DNA of 64,000 nt from Alphaproteobacteria bacterium (GCA_016870095.1 VGCI01000001.1:202922-266921); one strand, 5' to 3'; numbered from the stretch's first letter, positions 43,444 through 54,373 are shown. Numbers and translations: made by a program. The notes: generated by a model from the letters alone, not told the origin.

Positions 43444-44544
43444 TTACAAAATTGCAGAAACCATATTCCCAGGATGTCTTTTAATTCTTCCCTGTAGTTC
43501 CCATTCGAGCATCATCGTAAGTATTGTCTGAGGGGGTGCGCTGTGTCGTGCAATTAATGCATCCAAAGATATTGGGGTTAGACTCAAATCTTGGTAGACA
43601 TCTGTTTCTAAGGTATCCCAATTCAGCACAACCGGCGGTTCATAGTGTTTGTTATTTTCATCTTGAAGGCAAGGAATGCAAGGACCATCCAATACCGCTA
43701 ATATATCTTGAACGGACTCTACCAAATAGGCCCCCTGTCGAATGAGATTGTTGGTTCCTCGGCATCGAGGGTCAAGAGGCGAACCGGGAACGGCAAACAA
43801 CTCTCTGCCTTGTTCTAATGTTGTGCGAGCTGTTATTAAAGATCCGGACTGCAGGGCAGCTTCAATCACAACAACACCCTTACTGAGTCCCGAGATCAAG
43901 CGGTTACGCCTCGGGAAATGGCTGGCTCCTGGAAAAAGGGATAAAGGCATCTCCGAAATGATGGCTCCTGTCTGGGCAATCGCATGATAAAGCTCTTTGT
44001 GTTCAGGGGGATAAATGATGTCTACACCTCCAGCAATAACAGCAATTGTACCATAGGGCAGGGCACCTTGATGAGCAAAACGATCTATCCCTCGTGCAAG
44101 TCCAGAGGTAATTTTCCAGCCGACTTTACTTAAATCAACGGCGAGTCTTTCCGCAAATTGACGACCATGAAGAGAAGAATTTCGAGAACCGACAATTCCT
44201 AAAGTGGGTTGGTTTAAAATATCAAGATGACCAGACACACTGAGAAAAGGGGGGCAGTCGGGTAATGAACGCAGCATCTGGGGAAATTTGGGGTCCGACG
44301 CGCATAAAAGGGTATAATTTGCTTTTCTATGAGCGTTGATTTCCTGCTCTACAGCTTTTTCTGTAGCTAATCTATATTTATAATTTCCGTCTTTAATGGA
44401 TTGGGTCAGGGCATGTATCGCTTCAGAAGCGCTTTTATACCGATGAATGAGTTGCCAGAAAGTGATAGGACCAATTTTTTCACTTCGTATTAAGCGAAGT
44501 CTCGCAATGAAGTCTTGCGAAATTGTTTGGGATTTTGATAACAC
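43444..44544 (-). CDS. dprA: DNA-processing protein DprA
   Basis: A 366-residue protein that loads RecA on incoming single-stranded DNA during natural transformation. It has the N-terminal SAM-like region (SEKIGPITFWQLI), the Rossmann core GIVGSRNSSLHGRQFAE, SGLARGIDRFAHQGAL, VIAGGVD, and FPRRNRLISGLS, and a C-terminal winged helix (about 305-366). The start is a GTG with CAGGAGC seven bases upstream. DprA also survives in bacteria that do not transform, so competence cannot be concluded from it alone. The gene is convergent with the B-box gene, 12 bases apart. Confidence 0.95.
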   Translation of the reverse strand: MLSKSQTISQDFIARLRLIRSEKIGPITFWQLIHRYKSASEAIHALTQSIKDGNYKYRLATEKAVEQEINAHRKANYTLLCASDPKFPQMLRSLPDCPPFLSVSGHLDILNQPTLGIVGSRNSSLHGRQFAERLAVDLSKVGWKITSGLARGIDRFAHQGALPYGTIAVIAGGVDIIYPPEHKELYHAIAQTGAIISEMPLSLFPGASHFPRRNRLISGLSKGVVVIEAALQSGSLITARTTLEQGRELFAVPGSPLDPRCRGTNNLIRQGAYLVESVQDILAVLDGPCIPCLQDENNKHYEPPVVLNWDTLETDVYQDLSLTPISLDALIARHSAPPQTILTMMLEWELQGRIKRHPGNMVSAIL

Positions 44545-44648
44545 TGTGCAGCTCCTGAATAATCAACTCGAAGAGGAGTTGGAGATTTATCAAAATCTAT
44601 CAAATCTCATTTCCCAGGAGGGGTCACAGTCTATCTAGCCCGATTGTG

Positions 44649-46448
44649 TTACTTCTGGGAAGGATTCTCCACCTTCTTAGGAGGTAATTTAACTTCGATG
44701 AAGAGGTCTTTCAAGCGCTCTGGTGCCACATAGGATGGAGCTTTCATAAGTAAATCTTGCGCTTGTTGATTCATGGGGAAAGCAATTACCTCCCTTAAAT
44801 TGGGTTCATCGGCAAGGAGCATCACAATTCGGTCAATTCCGGGTGCACAGCCGCCGTGAGGAGGAGCCCCATATCGGAAAGCATTTAAAAGACCGCCAAA
44901 GCGTTCTTCAACGTCTTCTTTTGTATAACCAACAATGTCAAAAGCTTTAAACATAACGTCTGGCAAGTGATTGCGAATGGCGCCGCTACATAATTCAATT
45001 CCATTGCAAACAATATCGTATTGATAAGCTTTAATGGTTAGCGGATCTTGAGATAATAAAGCTTCTAAGCCTCCTTGCGGCATGGAAAAAGGATTGTGAC
45101 TGAAATCAATTTTTTTTGTATCTTCATCCAGCTCATACATAGGGTAGTCTACAACCCAACAAAATCTGAATGTGTCTTTTTCATATACGTCTAGGTCTTG
45201 TCCAACTTTTGCACGTGCCAACCCTGCAAGTTTTGCGGCTGGGGTCGCCTTGTCGCAAACAAAGAATACCGCATCACCTTCACTAATGTTGGCTATTGTT
45301 TTAAGTTGGTTAAGACGCTCTTCATCAAGAAATTTAGCAATAGGACCTTTTGCAACGCCTTCGGAGAAAATGATATATCCTAATCCTGGAGCACCCAACC
45401 CTCGAGCCCAATCATTCAATTTTTCAAAAAAGCTGCGCGGTTGGGTAGCAGCTTTTGGCGCAGGTATGGCACGGACAACAGCTCCATTATCAATGGCATT
45501 TTGAAACACGGTGAATGTAGAATTGCGAAATACGTCGGTAACGTCACAAATTTCAATAGGGTTGCGCAAATCAGGTTTGTCAGAGCCATATTTTAACATT
45601 GAGTCATCATAGGCAATGCGAGGAAAGGGGGGGACAGTGACCACTCTTCCTTGAGCAAATTCCTCAAATACGCCGTGAAGAACCGGTTCCACTGCGGCAA
45701 ATACATCTTCTTGTGTGACAAAGGACATTTCCATATCTAGCTGATAAAACTCACCGGGAGATCGGTCAGCTCGGGCATCTTCATCCCGAAAACAGGGGGC
45801 AATTTGGAAATAGCGGTCGAATCCGGCAACCATGAGTAATTGTTTGAAAAGTTGAGGAGCTTGGGGGAGGGCATAAAAATGACCCGGGTTCAAACGGCTA
45901 GGCACAAGAAAGTCTCGAGCGCCTTCGGGGGAAGATGAAGTCAATATGGGGGTTTGATATTCCATAAATCCTTGCTCAATCATCCGACGACGAATCGATG
46001 AAATAATAGAGGAACGCAAAATGATATTGGCGTGCAATTTTTCTCTTCGCAAATCTAGAAAACGATAAGTGAGGCGAGTATCTTCAGGGAAATCTGCATT
46101 GCTATTGACTTGAAGGGGCAACATTTCTGCTTGAGATTGTACAATTAAGCTCTCAATTTGAATTTCAATCTCTCCCGTGGGCATCTTTTTATTGACTGTG
46201 TCCGGTGTACGTTGAACTACAGTTCCATTGAGGGTAATAACGCTTTCATTGCGTAATGATTCTGCTGAGGCAAAGGCAGGGCTATCAACGTTAATCACAC
46301 ACTGTGTCAGTCCATAATGATCTCGTAAATCAATAAAAAGTAAGTTTCCATGATCTCTTTTCCGGTGAACCCAACCGGATAAACGAATACTTTGACCTGT
46401 ATGGGAGTGGCGAAGTTCACCACAATGATGTGTGCGATAGGAATGCAT
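44649..46448 (-). CDS. aspS: Aspartyl-tRNA synthetase
   Basis: A 599-residue class IIb synthetase. The N-terminal OB-fold anticodon-binding domain ([22 protein letters not shown]) leads to motif 2 ([30 protein letters not shown], quoted in parts as [10 protein letters not shown] and [10 protein letters not shown]). The bacterial GAD insertion and motif 3 ([15 protein letters not shown]) follow. The bacterial-type enzyme can be discriminating or charge tRNA-Asn as well; this cannot be told from the sequence here. GAGGTAAAC precedes the ATG. Confidence 0.97.
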   Translation of the reverse strand: MHSYRTHHCGELRHSHTGQSIRLSGWVHRKRDHGNLLFIDLRDHYGLTQCVINVDSPAFASAESLRNESVITLNGTVVQRTPDTVNKKMPTGEIEIQIESLIVQSQAEMLPLQVNSNADFPEDTRLTYRFLDLRREKLHANIILRSSIISSIRRRMIEQGFMEYQTPILTSSSPEGARDFLVPSRLNPGHFYALPQAPQLFKQLLMVAGFDRYFQIAPCFRDEDARADRSPGEFYQLDMEMSFVTQEDVFAAVEPVLHGVFEEFAQGRVVTVPPFPRIAYDDSMLKYGSDKPDLRNPIEICDVTDVFRNSTFTVFQNAIDNGAVVRAIPAPKAATQPRSFFEKLNDWARGLGAPGLGYIIFSEGVAKGPIAKFLDEERLNQLKTIANISEGDAVFFVCDKATPAAKLAGLARAKVGQDLDVYEKDTFRFCWVVDYPMYELDEDTKKIDFSHNPFSMPQGGLEALLSQDPLTIKAYQYDIVCNGIELCSGAIRNHLPDVMFKAFDIVGYTKEDVEERFGGLLNAFRYGAPPHGGCAPGIDRIVMLLADEPNLREVIAFPMNQQAQDLLMKAPSYVAPERLKDLFIEVKLPPKKVENPSQK

Positions 46449-46680
46449 GTTTACCTCAGTTTAATGACGAACATTGTCTGTACGCGTTCAAGTTAATACT
46501 ATTTTGCAAAAATATCCGCGTTTGGAGAGTTTTGTTAACCGTAAGAAGTTTCTCCGCAAATTCACAAATTTTGCGAGTATTTACCTTTAACTTGAATAGG
46601 TACACATATATCTATAAAAGGCCACAAAAGGACTTTAGTTGTCAAGAAAGGTGAGCGTAAATTGTATGATTCTAAAAAAT

Positions 46681-47028
46681 TTAGTCTATGGAAACCAATT
46701 CAATCTCAAATATGAGATCTGAGTTGGGTGGGATTGCATTCCCCGCGCCTCTTTCGCCATATCCTAGGTTTGCTGGAATATGTAGGCGGCGCTTTCCCCC
46801 GACTGCCATCGTAGCTAGGCCTTCATCAAACCCAGGAATAACTTGACCTACACCGACCATGAATTGAATAGGAGAACCACGATCATAGGAATTATCAAAT
46901 TGTGTCCCATCTTTTAACGTTCCCCGATAGTGCACACTGATGCGTTGACCTGTTTTAGGCGTCTCGCCCGTTCCCACTAGCGTTTCTTCATATTGTAGGC
47001 CGGAAGCAGTCTTAACGATTTGTGTCAT
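46681..47028 (-). CDS. FKBP-type peptidyl-prolyl cis-trans isomerase
   Basis: A 115-residue single-domain FKBP with no signal peptide, so probably cytosolic. Conserved active-site features include VHYRGTLKDGTQFDNSYDRGSP (quoted in parts as YRGTLKDGTQFDNSY), QVIPGFDEGL, and the terminal LIFEIELVSI strand. It speeds proline isomerisation during protein folding. An AAGGAGTTAATT ribosome site precedes the ATG. It appears monocistronic. Confidence 0.94.
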   Translation of the reverse strand: MTQIVKTASGLQYEETLVGTGETPKTGQRISVHYRGTLKDGTQFDNSYDRGSPIQFMVGVGQVIPGFDEGLATMAVGGKRRLHIPANLGYGERGAGNAIPPNSDLIFEIELVSID

Positions 47029-47175
47029 AATAATTAACTCCTTGAAATGTGTATTTTTTTGTAAAGTCTCATATTTTAAGAGTGATTAACAAGTCTTTTT
47101 TAAATGATGAGTTTGATTCTCTTGCAATTTAGGGCGCTCCTCTGTACAAAATATAAGAGAAATGGAGTATAATTC

Positions 47176-48084
47176 ATGACCCAATTTGTTGTTGCTGCTC
47201 TTTACAAATTTGCTGATCTGCCCGATTTTGAGGAGATGATTCCGCCGTTAAAAGCTTTGTGCGATCTTCATAAAGTTAAGGGGACTCTTTTATTAGCGTC
47301 AGAAGGAATAAATGGGACTATTGCGGGTACACGAGAAGGAATAGATGCGGTATTAAGCTATTTGCACTCAGATGAACGCTTGAAAGATATAGAACATAAA
47401 GAGTCTTTTGCTTCTGAGCACCCATTTTACCGTATGAAAGTTCGTCCCAAGAAAGAAATTGTAACCCTTGGGGTTCCGGGGGTGAATCCTGGGAAAAAAG
47501 TGGGTACTTATGTGGCGCCGGAAGCATGGAATGAATTAATTTCTGATCCCGAGGTTGTCGTTATCGATACCCGTAATGATTATGAATATGGCATTGGAAC
47601 TTTTAGAGGGGCCATAAATCCGAACACGGAGACTTTCCGTCAATTCCCTGAATTTGTGACGAAAAACCTTAATCCATCTCACCATAAAAAAGTCGCTATG
47701 TTTTGTACCGGCGGCATACGATGTGAAAAAGCATCTTCTTATATGTTAGAGCAAGGTTTCGAAACTGTGTATCACCTTCAAGGGGGTATTTTGAAATACC
47801 TTGAAAATGTGCCTGCAGACGAGAGTTTATGGGATGGTGAATGCTTTGTTTTTGATAATCGAGTTGCTGTAAAACATGGTTTGGAAGAAGGTGAATTTGA
47901 CTTGTGTCATGGATGCCGTCATCCTATTTCTCTTCAAGACAAAGAATCTTCTAAGTATATTCCTGGAGTGGCTTGTCCCCATTGCCTTGATTCTGTCCCT
48001 GCTAAAAAACTTCATCGGGCGGCGGAACGTCACCGCCAAGTAGAACTTGCTAAGGAACGCAATCAAAAGCATATTGGACGTTAA
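47176..48084 (+). CDS. trhO: tRNA uridine(34) hydroxylase, rhodanese-domain protein
   Basis: A 302-residue protein of the TrhO/YceA family, which hydroxylates uridine 34 of certain tRNAs to 5-hydroxyuridine using oxygen. The N-terminal ferredoxin-like domain has [17 protein letters not shown]. The rhodanese domain has [14 protein letters not shown] and the catalytic loop [10 protein letters not shown] with Cys177. The C-terminal region carries a zinc-like CHGCRHP (about 250) and ACPHC (about 273) pair, as in the family. AGAAATGGAG precedes the ATG. It is alone in its transcript. Confidence 0.93.
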   Translation: MTQFVVAALYKFADLPDFEEMIPPLKALCDLHKVKGTLLLASEGINGTIAGTREGIDAVLSYLHSDERLKDIEHKESFASEHPFYRMKVRPKKEIVTLGVPGVNPGKKVGTYVAPEAWNELISDPEVVVIDTRNDYEYGIGTFRGAINPNTETFRQFPEFVTKNLNPSHHKKVAMFCTGGIRCEKASSYMLEQGFETVYHLQGGILKYLENVPADESLWDGECFVFDNRVAVKHGLEEGEFDLCHGCRHPISLQDKESSKYIPGVACPHCLDSVPAKKLHRAAERHRQVELAKERNQKHIGR

Positions 48085-48177
48085 AATTTTTTCTTAATAA
48101 ATAGAAATATATAGATTGTCCCGTTGCTTACGCTCATTGCAATAAGGAGAGTGAGCGAGTTATTGGGAAGACAGTGT

Positions 48178-49311
48178 CTAACTGGAAATAGCTACCAACA
48201 GACCTATGTAATGTTCATTTTTCTTGAAAAATTGTCCATGTCGTGATTTGCCAACAGAATAATCTATCATGAATTGCAAATGTCTTCCACCCCATACAGG
48301 GTTATCTAACTGCAATCCAGTTCTGATATTCAAACTTTGCTTGAAATTATTTTCAGACCAGTGATGTGTGTGAACACCTAATATGTAGTGAGTTGTATCA
48401 AACATGAATTTTGCCTCAGACACGTAATCTACACCCACCTCCAAAGTCAGAGGTTTTAATGAAGAGGGGTCTCGGTGCACCAAATAAGCTATACCTATAT
48501 AAGGTCGTATCGTTTTAAATTTATAGGCAGTATACCATTTTAGATATTCATAACTAAGATTGATTCTTTTTTTAAGATAATCGGGCCGACTAATAAGAAA
48601 TTCATCTCCTAAATGACAACTTGTATGGGCAAATTGAATTAGATTCTGCCACTTTCTCTCATAAACAATGGATAAACCGGCCCCAATAAAATAATCAGAA
48701 TTGATCAATCGAGTAGGATTGGAGCCAATATCCATTAATCCAAACAACCCAGCTTGAGCCCCTAGTTCATAGCTCCATGAATTGTTACTATAGCGAAGCA
48801 GGGCTAAATTCTCTCCAAAGGAAAGACTGAAAATATCTTTGCCATAAATCTTTTTTAAATGTCGTTGATATCCAGCTGAAAACTTTGGCCATTTTGGATC
48901 CGCTATGGGTGAATCATACAATACCCCGGCGGGTAACAATTTCAAGGTAGAAACAGAGGATTGAGGTTCAACCACCATGGCATCTTTTGGAGGCGTTGAA
49001 TTCGTTTTACTTTCAGGATTTTTAATTTCTACGTACTTAAAAAATTTGGTTTCTTTTAATCGATGCACAAGTTTTTCTTTTGTAGAAACATCAAGTTCAT
49101 TTTTTAAGAGATGAATAATTAAATTTTCATTTTGAATGTAATATTCAACTTTTTCTTCAGGAATTATATCATTGATTATGCAAGAAACGTAGCCCATTCG
49201 GTAGTCTTTTGAAAATGCATAGCATTTGCTAAAGATGCCATTGCATATGAAAAAAGTTACGCACACAGCGCATAACAACATACTTACAAGGCCTTTTTTT
49301 TGCTGAAACAA
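48178..49311 (-). CDS. DUF1207-like outer-membrane-type protein
   Basis: A 377-residue exported protein. A signal peptide (about 12-32) is followed by a short alpha-beta region (about 38-95, BON-like: VEYYIQNENLIIHLLKNEL) and a linker. The DUF1207 domain begins with LPAGVLYDSPIADPKWPKFS (quoted in parts) and includes SFGENLALLRY, SSHLGDEF-type CHLGDEFLISRP, and a GYxRHLKK-like start. The regular aromatic and Gly spacing suggests a beta-barrel. The function of the family is unknown. A TTG start at 49311 has GGAG seven bases upstream; an ATG at 49281 is an alternative ten codons later. Confidence 0.83.
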   Translation of the reverse strand: MFQQKKGLVSMLLCAVCVTFFICNGIFSKCYAFSKDYRMGYVSCIINDIIPEEKVEYYIQNENLIIHLLKNELDVSTKEKLVHRLKETKFFKYVEIKNPESKTNSTPPKDAMVVEPQSSVSTLKLLPAGVLYDSPIADPKWPKFSAGYQRHLKKIYGKDIFSLSFGENLALLRYSNNSWSYELGAQAGLFGLMDIGSNPTRLINSDYFIGAGLSIVYERKWQNLIQFAHTSCHLGDEFLISRPDYLKKRINLSYEYLKWYTAYKFKTIRPYIGIAYLVHRDPSSLKPLTLEVGVDYVSEAKFMFDTTHYILGVHTHHWSENNFKQSLNIRTGLQLDNPVWGGRHLQFMIDYSVGKSRHGQFFKKNEHYIGLLVAISS

Positions 49312-49489
49312 GATGCAACTCCGAAATTATAGATGGGTAAAAATATTACACAAGCATAATTTTCGGCATGAAAGCAATCCCCTAAAGGAGGAATGAGGTT
49401 TCTCCCATCCCTAAGGGCAAATTCTAAAAATTAACAATTGAACCAATTTTTAAGTGCCAGAACCTGTAAATGGGCTCAATTGTCGCAGG

Positions 49490-50074
49490 CTACTGTCGTC
49501 CGGCTTGTTCTTCCGCATAAGTTTGCAAAGATGCCACACGGGCTTGCTCCATCTGACGGGCTTCTTCTTCCTGATGTGCGGTTACGAGCGAATTTTGTTT
49601 TGCTTGTTTTATTTGACGGGCTTCTTCCTCCTGCCGTGCAGTCACTAAAGAATTTTGACGCGCTTGCTCAAATTGGCGCGCCTCTTCTCTTTGAAGGTTA
49701 GCTTGAGTTTGCTGAGGTTCATATCTCGATTTGTTATCATAAGGAGAGTTTGCTCTATACTTTGAGTGAATAGAATGGACAGTTTGTTGATGCGAAGGGT
49801 AGGTCTGAGTACGATAGGATTGGCGATATTTTTTGGGTTTCTTGTAATAAACGTAATTTGGAGAATATGCAGGATTTTGATTATAGATATGTACACTTTG
49901 CAAATTATTATTTTTTATAATTTTGTGTTTTCTTTTAACAGAAAAATTTGATTTTTGAATTTGTGAAAAAGGAACAAATTGTCTATGTACACTTTCGTAT
50001 CTATAACTTGATTCTGTCACACATCCACATAATAATAGAGGGATGAAAGTAATGATAAATTTTGATCTAGCCAT
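49490..50074 (-). CDS. Lipoprotein with C-terminal charged repeats
   Basis: A 194-residue lipoprotein. The signal ends in the lipobox LCGC (lipidated Cys18, followed by V-T). The mature part is Tyr/Gln/Ser/Asn-rich, with repeated NPAYSPNYVYY-like sequence and little predicted structure to about residue 128. Three 20-residue charged repeats (EEARQxxQARQNSLVTARQE type) then form a helix, ending QAGRQ. No family is recognised. The composition suggests a surface-tethered or periplasmic lipoprotein. It is divergent from amaB, with a long AT-rich gap. Confidence 0.78.
   Translation of the reverse strand: MARSKFIITFIPLLLCGCVTESSYRYESVHRQFVPFSQIQKSNFSVKRKHKIIKNNNLQSVHIYNQNPAYSPNYVYYKKPKKYRQSYRTQTYPSHQQTVHSIHSKYRANSPYDNKSRYEPQQTQANLQREEARQFEQARQNSLVTARQEEEARQIKQAKQNSLVTAHQEEEARQMEQARVASLQTYAEEQAGRQ
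49508..49687 (-). repeat. Three 60-bp tandem repeats in the lipoprotein gene
   Basis: Three in-frame copies encode 20 residues each (EEARQ then a variable residue, QA, and a SLVTA or SLQTY core). The third copy, nearest the stop codon, has diverged most. The period equals that of the 60-bp repeats in the proline-rich gene, but the sequence is unrelated. Confidence 0.9.
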
Positions 50075-50304
50075 CGGTCAATACCTTATATTTTATAATT
50101 TGTTGAACTTGCTTTATTGAATTAATGTTTTATTGTTACTTTCACATTTACTATATTAAATAAAAAACAACAACATAAATTTTAAATTTAAATAACTTGG
50201 AATATTGCATAAATGCAATTCCAGCCCCTACTTGCCAAGCCCGTACTTTTGCGCCAGGATTAAGTAGAAACTCTATCTTGAGCAGATGAGCTAAGGGGAT
50301 GTAA

Positions 50305-51804
50305 ATGACCTATCAACAAATTTTGGCAGAGCTGAACTTAACTCCTTATCTTACGCAAATGGGCGCTATCTCTATTCAGTCGCCGATTGATGGGTGCGAG
50401 CTTGCCCGTCTCGCAGAAACTCCCTTGTCTGATGTTGATAAAATAATTGATCAAGCTCAAGCTGCCTTTTTGCTCTGGCGAAATATTCCCGCTCCCAAAC
50501 GGGGTGAATTAATTCGTCTATTTGGGGAAGAATTAAGAGCAGAAAAAGAAAATTTGGCCCATATCGTCACTTTAGAATCAGGGAAAATATTGGAAGAAGG
50601 TCGAGGGGAAATTCAAGAGATGATAGATATGTGCGACTTTGCGGTTGGCTTGTCGCGACAACTTTATGGGCTGACCATTGTCTCAGAACGCTCTCAACAC
50701 CGCATGATGGAAACATGGCACCCTTTAGGGATCGTGGGAATTATCACTCCTTTTAATTTTCCTGCAGCCGTGTGGGCGTGGAATGCTTGCTTAGCTCTAA
50801 TTTGTGGAAACTCCTTGATCTGGAAGCCATCAGCAAAAACTTCCCTTACGGCCTTGGCATGTCAAAATCTTCTTTTAAAAGCCGTACAACAGTTCGGTGC
50901 AGCTCCTCCCCATCTTCACCAAGTCTTGTTGGGAAATGAAATAATTGCACAAATGGTGGTTGATAGTCCCCGCATTCCTCTTATCAGTGCAACCGGTAGT
51001 ACGCGTATGGGCAAATATGTTGGTCCAAAAGTTGCGGCTCGCTTCGGGAAAGTTTTACTTGAACTTGGGGGGAACAATGCTATGATTGTCGCTCCAAGCG
51101 CGGATCAATCCCTAGCCCTTCAGGCCATTTTGTTTAGTGCAGTTGGTACAGCTGGTCAAAGGTGCACCTCGCTTCGTCGCATTTTTGTTCATGATTCAAT
51201 CTACACCTCCCTTGTTCAGAAACTAAAGAAGAACTATGAAACATTGCCCATTGGTAATCCATTAGAGAAAGGAACTCTCGTCGGCCCCCTTATTGATCAA
51301 GCCTCGTTTCAGCACATGCAAAATGCTCTTACCACTAGCCAAAAGGAGGGGGGGGTTGTTTTTGGGGGCGAAAGAGTCTTAGAAGAGGCCTATCCTAATG
51401 CTTTTTATGTTCGCCCGGCAATTGTTGAAATGCCTGGACAAACAGAGATCGTACGCACCGAAACCTTTGCTCCCATTTTGTATGTTATGAAATACACAGA
51501 TTTTGAAGAGGTTTTGGTTCTTCATAACGAAGTTATGCAAGGATTGTCTTCATGCATTTTTACAAACGATGTTCGAGAAGCTGAGCAATTTATATCTACA
51601 CAAGGAAGTGATTGTGGCATTGCTAATATCAATATTGGACCCAGTGGTGCTGAAATTGGCGGTGCATTTGGAGGTGAGAAAGAAACGGGTGGGGGGCGTG
51701 AGTCAGGGACAGATACCTGGAAGGCTTATATGCGCCGTGCCACCAATACAATTAATTACTCTAAAGTCCTCCCTTTAGCGCAAGGAATAAAATTTAATGT
51801 CTAA
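50305..51804 (+). CDS. amaB: Aldehyde dehydrogenase of the ALDH7 family (aminoadipate-semialdehyde type)
   Basis: A 499-residue NAD-dependent aldehyde dehydrogenase. The family-7 pattern runs throughout, with [22 protein letters not shown] (quoted in parts as GIITPFNFP), [21 protein letters not shown] with the general base Glu253, and GQRCTS with the catalytic Cys287. In lysine catabolism this enzyme (AmaB/antiquitin) oxidises 2-aminoadipate 6-semialdehyde to 2-aminoadipate. The overlapping gcdH supports that assignment. It has AAGGGGATG before the ATG and overlaps gcdH by eight bases. Confidence 0.88.
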   Translation: MTYQQILAELNLTPYLTQMGAISIQSPIDGCELARLAETPLSDVDKIIDQAQAAFLLWRNIPAPKRGELIRLFGEELRAEKENLAHIVTLESGKILEEGRGEIQEMIDMCDFAVGLSRQLYGLTIVSERSQHRMMETWHPLGIVGIITPFNFPAAVWAWNACLALICGNSLIWKPSAKTSLTALACQNLLLKAVQQFGAAPPHLHQVLLGNEIIAQMVVDSPRIPLISATGSTRMGKYVGPKVAARFGKVLLELGGNNAMIVAPSADQSLALQAILFSAVGTAGQRCTSLRRIFVHDSIYTSLVQKLKKNYETLPIGNPLEKGTLVGPLIDQASFQHMQNALTTSQKEGGVVFGGERVLEEAYPNAFYVRPAIVEMPGQTEIVRTETFAPILYVMKYTDFEEVLVLHNEVMQGLSSCIFTNDVREAEQFISTQGSDCGIANINIGPSGAEIGGAFGGEKETGGGRESGTDTWKAYMRRATNTINYSKVLPLAQGIKFNV

Positions 51805-52981
51805 CTCAACCTTTATTTGGGCAGATCCTCTCCTGCTTGAAGATCAACTGGAAGCTCTAGAGCGCGAAATTCGGGACTCAGCACATGCTTATTGCCAAGA
51901 AAAACTAATGCCAAGAATTCTCGAAGCAAATCGCAAAGAGTATTTTGATCCTGCCATTTTAACAGAAATGGGACAAATGGGATTTTTGGGGGCAACGCTG
52001 TCTCCTTCTCAGGGTGGCTCGGGGGCTGGATACGTAAGTTATGGGCTCATTACGCGAGAAGTTGAACGAGTGGATTCTAGCTATCGCTCTGCTTTGAGTG
52101 TTCAATCTTCACTTGTCATCTATCCAATCGCAACTTATGGAACACAAAGTATGCAGCAAAAATACTTGCCACGTTTAATGACAGGAGAAAGTATAGGATG
52201 CTTTGGGCTCACGGAGCCTGATGCAGGATCTGACCCGGGAAATTTGCGGACCACCGCTCGTAAAACGGGAGGGGGTTATCTTTTAAACGGTACGAAGACG
52301 TGGATAACAAACTCACCAATTGCCGATGTTCTGGTGGTTTGGGCGCGGACAGAAGATGGATTGATCCGGGGTTTTGTAATTGATCGAGATACACCGGGTG
52401 TTTCAACCCCTAAAATTGAGGGTAAATTTAGTTTGCGGGCCTCTATTACGGGTATGATTTCCCTTGAAGATGCTTTTGTGCCTGAAGAAAACATGTTCCC
52501 AACTATCACAGGATTAAAGGGGCCATTTGGTTGCTTAAATAATGCTCGCTACGGTATTGCCTGGGGGGCTTTAGGTGCCGCAGAATTTTGCTGGCACGCG
52601 ACACGTCAATATACCCTCGATCGAAAGCAATTTGGTCGCCCTCTTGCGGCGAATCAATTGGTTCAAAAAAAGTTGGCAGATATGCAAACGGAAATCACTC
52701 TTGCCTTACAAGCGTGTTTGCGAGTGGGGCGGTTAAAAGATCAGGGGCATGTTGCTGCAGAAGCTACCTCCCTCATTAAACGTAATACATGTGCCAAATC
52801 TTTGGACATCGCTCGGACGGCTCGTGATCTGCACGGCGGTAACGGCATAGTGGATGAGTATCATGTTATTCGTCACGTTATGAATTTGGAAGCGGTTAAC
52901 ACTTACGAGGGGACGCATGACATTCACGCGCTCATCCTTGGTCGTGCCCAAACAGGCATCGCTGCCTTTGGAGGGGAATGA
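51797..52981 (+). CDS. gcdH: Glutaryl-CoA dehydrogenase
   Basis: A 394-residue FAD-dependent acyl-CoA dehydrogenase that converts glutaryl-CoA to crotonyl-CoA and CO2. Family motifs include [16 protein letters not shown], the flavin-binding [25 protein letters not shown] (typical of GCDH), and RDLHGGNGI. The catalytic base is Glu371 in TYEGTHDIH. The N-terminal YxQExLxP-like [10 protein letters not shown] also fits. Translation is coupled to amaB through an eight-base overlap. The two enzymes are the early and late parts of the aminoadipate route of lysine breakdown; the linking 2-oxoadipate steps are not in the window. Confidence 0.95.
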   Translation: MSNSTFIWADPLLLEDQLEALEREIRDSAHAYCQEKLMPRILEANRKEYFDPAILTEMGQMGFLGATLSPSQGGSGAGYVSYGLITREVERVDSSYRSALSVQSSLVIYPIATYGTQSMQQKYLPRLMTGESIGCFGLTEPDAGSDPGNLRTTARKTGGGYLLNGTKTWITNSPIADVLVVWARTEDGLIRGFVIDRDTPGVSTPKIEGKFSLRASITGMISLEDAFVPEENMFPTITGLKGPFGCLNNARYGIAWGALGAAEFCWHATRQYTLDRKQFGRPLAANQLVQKKLADMQTEITLALQACLRVGRLKDQGHVAAEATSLIKRNTCAKSLDIARTARDLHGGNGIVDEYHVIRHVMNLEAVNTYEGTHDIHALILGRAQTGIAAFGGE

Positions 52982-53185
52982 TTATAGTCCAAGATGCTGT
53001 CGCGATATCTAGCCCTTTCATGAATACAAATATAGGTTGATTACCGCATTTTTGGCCTTTGACCTCATTTTTGACACTCACTTAATTTTCTAAAAGCATA
53101 AGCGACACGACCGTATATCCTGTTCTAATGTCAAGGAGTCCGTTTATGAGTGGCATTTCCGCTGAGAGTAGCGTAGTAAAAATAT

Positions 53186-54373
53186 ATGAAATCAGAAAAC
53201 ACGACGTACGATGTCATAATTATTGGTGCAGGAGCCGCTGGATTAATGGCGGCTATATCTGCAGGTGCGCGGGGTAAAAAAACACTTCTCATTGAACACA
53301 CGGATAAAGTGGGGGAGAAAATCCGTATTTCTGGAGGAGGTCGGTGTAATTTTACAAACTTACGAGCAGCCCCCCACAATTATATTAGCAACAATCCCCA
53401 TTTTATGAAATCAGCCCTTGCTAAATACACACAGCATCAATTCATCAAACTCGTAGAGTCCTATAATATTGCTTATCATGAAAAAACGTTGGGGCAATTA
53501 TTCTGTGACGGGTCATCGAAGCAAATTATTTATATGCTTAAGGATCAATGTCAAAAAAATGGTGTTGAGATTCGTCTTAATTTACGTGTGCTTGATGTAT
53601 GTCGACAGACCAATTTTAAGGTTGAAACGTCAGAAGAAATTTTGACCTGTGAGGCTCTGATCATTGCTGCTGGCGGATTATCTATTCCTAAAATTGGTGC
53701 CAGTGATTTTGGGTATCGAATCGCCAGAAAGTTTGGATTGAAAGTCATTCCTCCTCGTCCGGCTTTGGTTCCCTTAATTGTGAATGAAACTGATAGATCA
53801 TCTTTTGCTAGTTTAAGTGGGGTGTCCAATGATTCCGTGGTCACCTATGGGAAAGTTAATTTTCGGGAAAATATTTTATTTACCCATCGTGGTTTAAGTG
53901 GACCGGCAATTTTACAAATTTCTTCTTATCTTGAAAAATTTGACAATGAAGATATTCATATTGATTTGCTTCCTGATCTTAATTTGAAAGACTATTTCAT
54001 AACAAACAAAACTAATAAGCAAACACCGGCAAACGTTTTGAAACATCGTTTGACAAACCGGTTGGTGGACACCTTGGCTTTAGCTCCTGATTTTCATAAA
54101 AGCATTACAGATCTTCGAAAAGACGTTCTTTTTGCTATTGCCGATCAATTTCACCATTTTAAAGTAAAGATCAAGGATAGCGAGGGATATCAAAAAGCCG
54201 AAGTCACCGCAGGAGGGGTAGATACGGATGAGCTATCTTCCAAAACAATGGCGGCTAAAAAAGTGCCAGGATTATTTTTCATTGGTGAGGTTGTGGATGT
54301 GACGGGTTGGCTTGGAGGCTATAATTTTCAGTGGGCTTGGTCGTCAGGATATGCCGCGGGTAGTCAGTGTTAA
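53186..54373 (+). CDS. HI0933-family FAD-dependent oxidoreductase
   Basis: A 395-residue flavoprotein of the HI0933/YhiN family. The dinucleotide-binding IIIGAGAAGLMAA is at 11-24, GEKIRISGGGRCNFTN at about 45-60 and the C-terminal TAGGVDTDEL and FFIGEVVDVTGWLGGYNFQWAW (quoted in part as GEVVDVTGWLGG) complete the signature. The true reaction is unknown; a role in tRNA or aminoacetone oxidation has been proposed for relatives. The ATG at 53186 is the only possible start, since an in-frame stop lies three codons upstream. A strong ribosome site (AAGGAG, near 53132) instead precedes an out-of-frame ATG at 53145. Confidence 0.9.
   Translation: MKSENTTYDVIIIGAGAAGLMAAISAGARGKKTLLIEHTDKVGEKIRISGGGRCNFTNLRAAPHNYISNNPHFMKSALAKYTQHQFIKLVESYNIAYHEKTLGQLFCDGSSKQIIYMLKDQCQKNGVEIRLNLRVLDVCRQTNFKVETSEEILTCEALIIAAGGLSIPKIGASDFGYRIARKFGLKVIPPRPALVPLIVNETDRSSFASLSGVSNDSVVTYGKVNFRENILFTHRGLSGPAILQISSYLEKFDNEDIHIDLLPDLNLKDYFITNKTNKQTPANVLKHRLTNRLVDTLALAPDFHKSITDLRKDVLFAIADQFHHFKVKIKDSEGYQKAEVTAGGVDTDELSSKTMAAKKVPGLFFIGEVVDVTGWLGGYNFQWAWSSGYAAGSQC

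Noticed and set aside
44447..44638. 63-codon plus-strand frame over the start of dprA
   Set aside because: It is antisense to the conserved DprA N-terminus and has no ribosome site; the dprA GTG has a good one.
46555..46575. CGCAAA/TTTGCG inverted repeat upstream of aspS
   Set aside because: Only six base pairs with a nine-base loop in an AT-rich region and no T-run; a chance match is likely.
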